Origin: DATJWY01 sp035500775
GTDB taxonomy: Bacteria; Pseudomonadota; Alphaproteobacteria; Acetobacterales; Acetobacteraceae
DNA: 10,660 nucleotides
Reading direction: 5' to 3'
Assembly (NCBI GenBank): GCA_035500775.1
Contig: DATJWY010000155.1
Location: 1 to 10,660, forward strand
Shown here in pieces: positions 6,632 through 10,660 of this stretch; position 1 is the first letter of the stretch; the number at the start of each line of letters is the position of its first letter. Position numbers and translations under genes: made by a program. The notes below the pieces were generated by a model. It saw only the letters and a list, made by a program, of their open reading frames with translations. It searched no databases and had not been told where the DNA came from.

Positions 6632-6847
6632 CCCTGTTCTCCTTTCGGTAGCGTGTTGCGCCCAGAGTGTTTGGGGCCGGGCTGTTGATGCGCGGCCTGT
6701 GATGCCCAGTTTCTCTCCCAGTTCCTCTGGGGCGGAGCGTGCGGTGGACGGGTTCCGGAGCCTGTCCGGTCCTCCCGTCCGCGAATCCGAGGACGTGGAG
6801 GCGAGTTCCCGCAGCCATCGGCGAGGCGCCGGACCGGGGTGGCGGTA

Positions 6848-6861
6848 TTGAGCAAGATCAA
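6848..6861. promoter_or_regulatory. FNR/FixK-like box upstream of the host-attachment gene
   Basis: TTGAG-CAAG-ATCAA matches 9 of 10 defined bases of the FNR/FixK/Anr consensus TTGAT-N4-ATCAA. If it acts as a class II activator site centred at -41.5, transcription would start near 6896. The -10 would then fall at GACGAT (6884-6889, 3 of 6 matches), leaving a leader of about 27 nt before the ATG at 6923. The rest of the 291-bp divergent gap (6632-6922) shows no other site I can support. Confidence 0.45.
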
Positions 6862-6922
6862 GGCGGCGCCGGCAACAGGGGCAGACGATGGCGCCCCGAG
6901 CGGAAACCGGAGGTCAATGTTC

Positions 6923-7399
6923 ATGCCCCAGACCCATCATCACACCCCTCCGACTCTCTGGGTGCTGCTCGCCGATGGCGAGCACGCGCGGGTCGTTTGC
7001 CCTGGTACGGTGGCGGGCAGCTTCCACACCGCGTTCGCCCTGGATTCGGCGAAGGCGCATCTCCGGTCGCGCGATCTCGGCACCGACCAGCCCGGCCGCA
7101 GCTTCGAAAGCATGGGCAATTCCCGCTCGTCCGTCGGGGAGCGGCATGACCTGCATGAGCAGGCCAAGGAGCGCTTCCTCGCCTTCGTCGCCGACGAGGT
7201 GAACCAGGCCGCCACCGAAGGACGGTTCGACCAGCTCGTGGTCGTCGCCCACGGCCGGGCGCTGCATGCGTTGCGCGAGCAGCTCGGCGAGCTGGCGCAG
7301 CAGCGGGTCATCGGCACGCTCGAAAAGGACCTGCTCCCGCTGCCTGACCACGAGCTTGGCCCGCATCTGACCGAGTGGACGCCAAAAACCGCCGGCTGA
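6923..7399 (+). CDS. Host-attachment-family protein (Pfam Host_attach type)
   Basis: The 158-residue protein matches the family named after an Agrobacterium gene linked to attachment to host cells; in most bacteria its biochemical role is unknown. Diagnostic stretches are TLWVLLADGEHARV (11-24), HDLHEQAKERFLAFVADEV (75-93), LVVVAHGRALHALREQL (105-121) and the C-terminal DLLPLPDHELGPHL (136-149). The second ATG (6923) is chosen because GGAGG (6909-6913) sits 9 nt upstream; it is only 3 nt from the ATG at 6917. An in-frame ATG at 6839 would add 28 residues with no Shine-Dalgarno and would place the FNR-like box inside the gene. There is no signal peptide, so it is probably cytosolic despite the family name. 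It precedes clpB by 124 nt, but clpB has its own heat-shock promoter. Confidence 0.88.
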   Translation: MPQTHHHTPPTLWVLLADGEHARVVCPGTVAGSFHTAFALDSAKAHLRSRDLGTDQPGRSFESMGNSRSSVGERHDLHEQAKERFLAFVADEVNQAATEGRFDQLVVVAHGRALHALREQLGELAQQRVIGTLEKDLLPLPDHELGPHLTEWTPKTAG

Positions 7400-7415
7400 A
7401 TGGCGCGCCGGAGAT

Positions 7416-7444
7416 CTTGAGGCGCAGGCAACCATACCCCATGT
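7416..7444 (+). promoter_or_regulatory. Sigma32 (RpoH) heat-shock promoter of clpB
   Basis: CTTGAGG (7416-7422) is followed after 14 nt by CCCCATGT (7437-7444). This matches the sigma32 consensus CTTGAAA-N(11-15)-CCCCATNT almost fully. Transcription would start near 7452, about 70 nt before the clpB ATG. clpB is a classical RpoH-regulon gene, so sequence and context agree. Confidence 0.8.
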
Positions 7445-7458
7445 TTCGTAACGAACAG

Positions 7459-7489
7459 CCGCCCGCGTCGCCTCATGGGGCGCGGGCGG
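7459..7489 (+). other. Stem-loop at the 5' end of the clpB mRNA
   Basis: CCGCCCGCG (7459-7467) pairs perfectly with CGCGGGCGG (7481-7489), a 9-bp GC stem with a 13-nt loop. It lies between the predicted transcription start and the ribosome binding site (AAAGGGA, 7506-7512) without covering the latter. A role in 5'-end mRNA protection, or as a leftover terminator for the upstream gene, is more plausible than a thermometer; no T-run follows. Confidence 0.5.
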
Positions 7490-7523
7490 GGTGGTCGCCT
7501 GATCGAAAGGGACACATACGAAT

Positions 7524-10106
<2,583 letters not shown>

Positions 10107-10127
10107 CACTGGCTGGTGCGTGAAAGG

Positions 10128-10216
10128 CCAGGGGCTCTGCCCCTGGACCCCGCCGGGGGCGAGCGCCCCCGGGCCCGCATACCACGTTATCGGGGGTATG
10201 GGGCCTTGAGGCTCCA
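10128..10216 (+). repeat. Dispersed palindromic repeat, copy 4 (composite, BIME-like) after clpB
   Basis: There are three stem-loops in series: CCAGGGGC/GCCCCTGG, loop TCT (10128-10146); CCGGGGGC/GCCCCCGG, loop GAGC (10153-10172); and TGGGGCCT/AGGCTCCA, loop TG with one G-T pair (10199-10216). The segment from ATCGGGGGTATGGGGCCT onwards matches the plus-strand start of copy 2, which has the opposite orientation. A degenerate GGGTCCAGGG at 10244-10253 fits the rest of that inverted unit. The block therefore reads as one forward element joined tail-to-tail to a decayed inverted one. The first hairpin starts 21 nt after the clpB stop. Confidence 0.7.
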
Positions 10217-10489
10217 TCGTGCGAATGCACGCCTGCGCGTGACGGGTCCAGGGCGGAGTGGCCCAAGGTTCCGCCGCTCCCCAGGAGCGGTGGAATGGCC
10301 ACGATAGGGAGAGCCTCGGCCTTTTTTGCTTTGGTGACCGGCTTAGCTATGTGTTTATCGCATGGCTCTCCCGTCGATATCCCGATTTGGTGAGTTTTTC
10401 TGGGGCTTCGGTGGCCCTGCGTGGCGCGATTGGCGGAAAACTGCGGATTTTCGCGGAGGATGGGGCGCCGAAGGGCCAGTGTCACGGCG
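10217..10489. other. Intergenic region between the clpB 3' end and the rRNA promoter
   Basis: I see no gene here. It holds a decayed repeat remnant (10244-10265), the stem-loop described at 10271-10293, a T-run at 10322-10327 and a 9-bp inverted repeat GGGAGAGCC (10307-10315) / GGCTCTCCC (10364-10372). The stretch 10430-10460 has short A and T runs and could serve as an UP-like element for the promoter at 10490. Plus-strand open frames here have no Shine-Dalgarno and atypical composition. Confidence 0.5.
10271..10327 (+). terminator. Possible terminator after clpB
   Basis: A 10-bp stem with one G-T pair, CCGCCGCTCC (10271-10280) with GGAGCGGTGG (10284-10293) and loop CCA, lies upstream of a six-T run (10322-10327). 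The 28-nt gap between stem and T-run does not fit a canonical intrinsic terminator. The pairing around GGCC (10297-10300 and 10318-10321) next to the T-run is only 4 bp. It may work together with the repeat hairpins to insulate the rRNA promoter from clpB transcription. Confidence 0.3.
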
Positions 10490-10518
10490 TTGACACGAGG
10501 GGCGATGAGGCCTAGAAC
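10490..10518 (+). promoter_or_regulatory. Strong rRNA-operon-type promoter
   Basis: A perfect TTGACA -35 (10490-10495), a 17-nt GC-rich spacer and TAGAAC (10513-10518) as -10 give a start near 10525. It is the best sigma70 promoter in the window. With the boxA about 115 nt downstream it has the layout of an rrn P1 promoter. Confidence 0.75.
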
Positions 10519-10524
10519 CCCGTC

Positions 10525-10660
10525 ACCGCGTTGGTGGCGAAAAACTTCTTGCCTTGGCGCTGGTAGTTCACTAGATTTCTCGGCCTTGCCGGGGTTCTGG
10601 TGAGGCTGGATGGGGCGGCTGCGGTCGCTGATCTGGTTTTGTTCTTTGACTGGTGAATCG
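10525..10660 (+). other. rRNA leader with boxA (10640-10650), 16S rRNA gene expected just beyond the edge
   Basis: TGTTCTTTGAC at 10640-10650, followed by TGGTGAATCG, matches the boxA antitermination element found ahead of 16S rRNA in alphaproteobacteria (general consensus TGCTCTTTAACA). NusB/NusE bind boxA RNA and make RNA polymerase resistant to Rho. The leader runs from the predicted start near 10525. No mature 16S sequence is present inside the window. Confidence 0.75.

Noticed and set aside
6839..6922. Longer start of the host-attachment gene (ATG at 6839)
   Set aside because: No Shine-Dalgarno; the added residues are not family-like; the ATG at 6923 has GGAGG at 9 nt.
7459..7489. RNA thermometer controlling clpB translation
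   Set aside because: The stem is very GC-rich and does not include the Shine-Dalgarno or start codon, so temperature gating of translation is unlikely.

Overview
The window looks like chromosomal DNA of a GC-rich alphaproteobacterium, most likely of the Acetobacteraceae/Rhodospirillales type. The grounds are the strong G/C third-position bias in the main genes, the style of the ClpB, FAH-family and host-attachment proteins, the palindromic intergenic repeats, and an rRNA leader with an alphaproteobacterial-type boxA at the right edge. The taxonomic call is an inference, not a measurement.

Layout, left to right. Positions 1-109 are the last codons of an IS110-family transposase; its insertion end abuts a palindromic intergenic repeat that seems to have lost its first hairpin. 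Positions 170-1074 are an AT-richer accessory stretch with one credible gene (492-824), an unrecognised 110-residue protein with 9 Trp and 6 Cys, preceded by a strong Shine-Dalgarno and overlapping small palindromes. Positions 1155-5457 on the minus strand form a two-gene RND efflux operon: a periplasmic adaptor (388 aa from the preferred start), then an HAE1-type inner-membrane pump (1043 aa). It has a visible sigma70-like promoter whose -35 and spacer are covered by a perfect TetR-type operator. Neither a TolC-like outer-membrane gene nor the regulator is in the window. Positions 5789-6631 (minus) encode a fumarylacetoacetate-hydrolase-family enzyme. Positions 6923-7399 (plus) encode a host-attachment-family protein with an FNR/FixK-like box upstream. 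Positions 7524-10106 (plus) encode the ClpB disaggregase behind a near-consensus sigma32 heat-shock promoter and a 5'-UTR hairpin. The last ~170 bases hold a strong rRNA-type promoter and a boxA, so a 16S rRNA gene is expected just past the right edge.

Four copies of a two-hairpin palindromic repeat sit between the genes (126-168, 1082-1138, 5572-5625, 10128-10216). Two follow the stop codons of the efflux pump and clpB by 20-21 nt in the same relative orientation, so they probably act in 3'-end formation or mRNA stabilisation. The copy after clpB appears to be an inverted pair, like a BIME.

Most genes here are well-known families. The less explained items are the Trp/Cys-rich small protein and its leader, the repeat family and its relation to the IS110 end, and the regulatory sites (TetR-type operator, FNR-like box, sigma32 promoter). 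I found no CRISPR array, tRNA gene, toxin-antitoxin pair or recognisable defence system.
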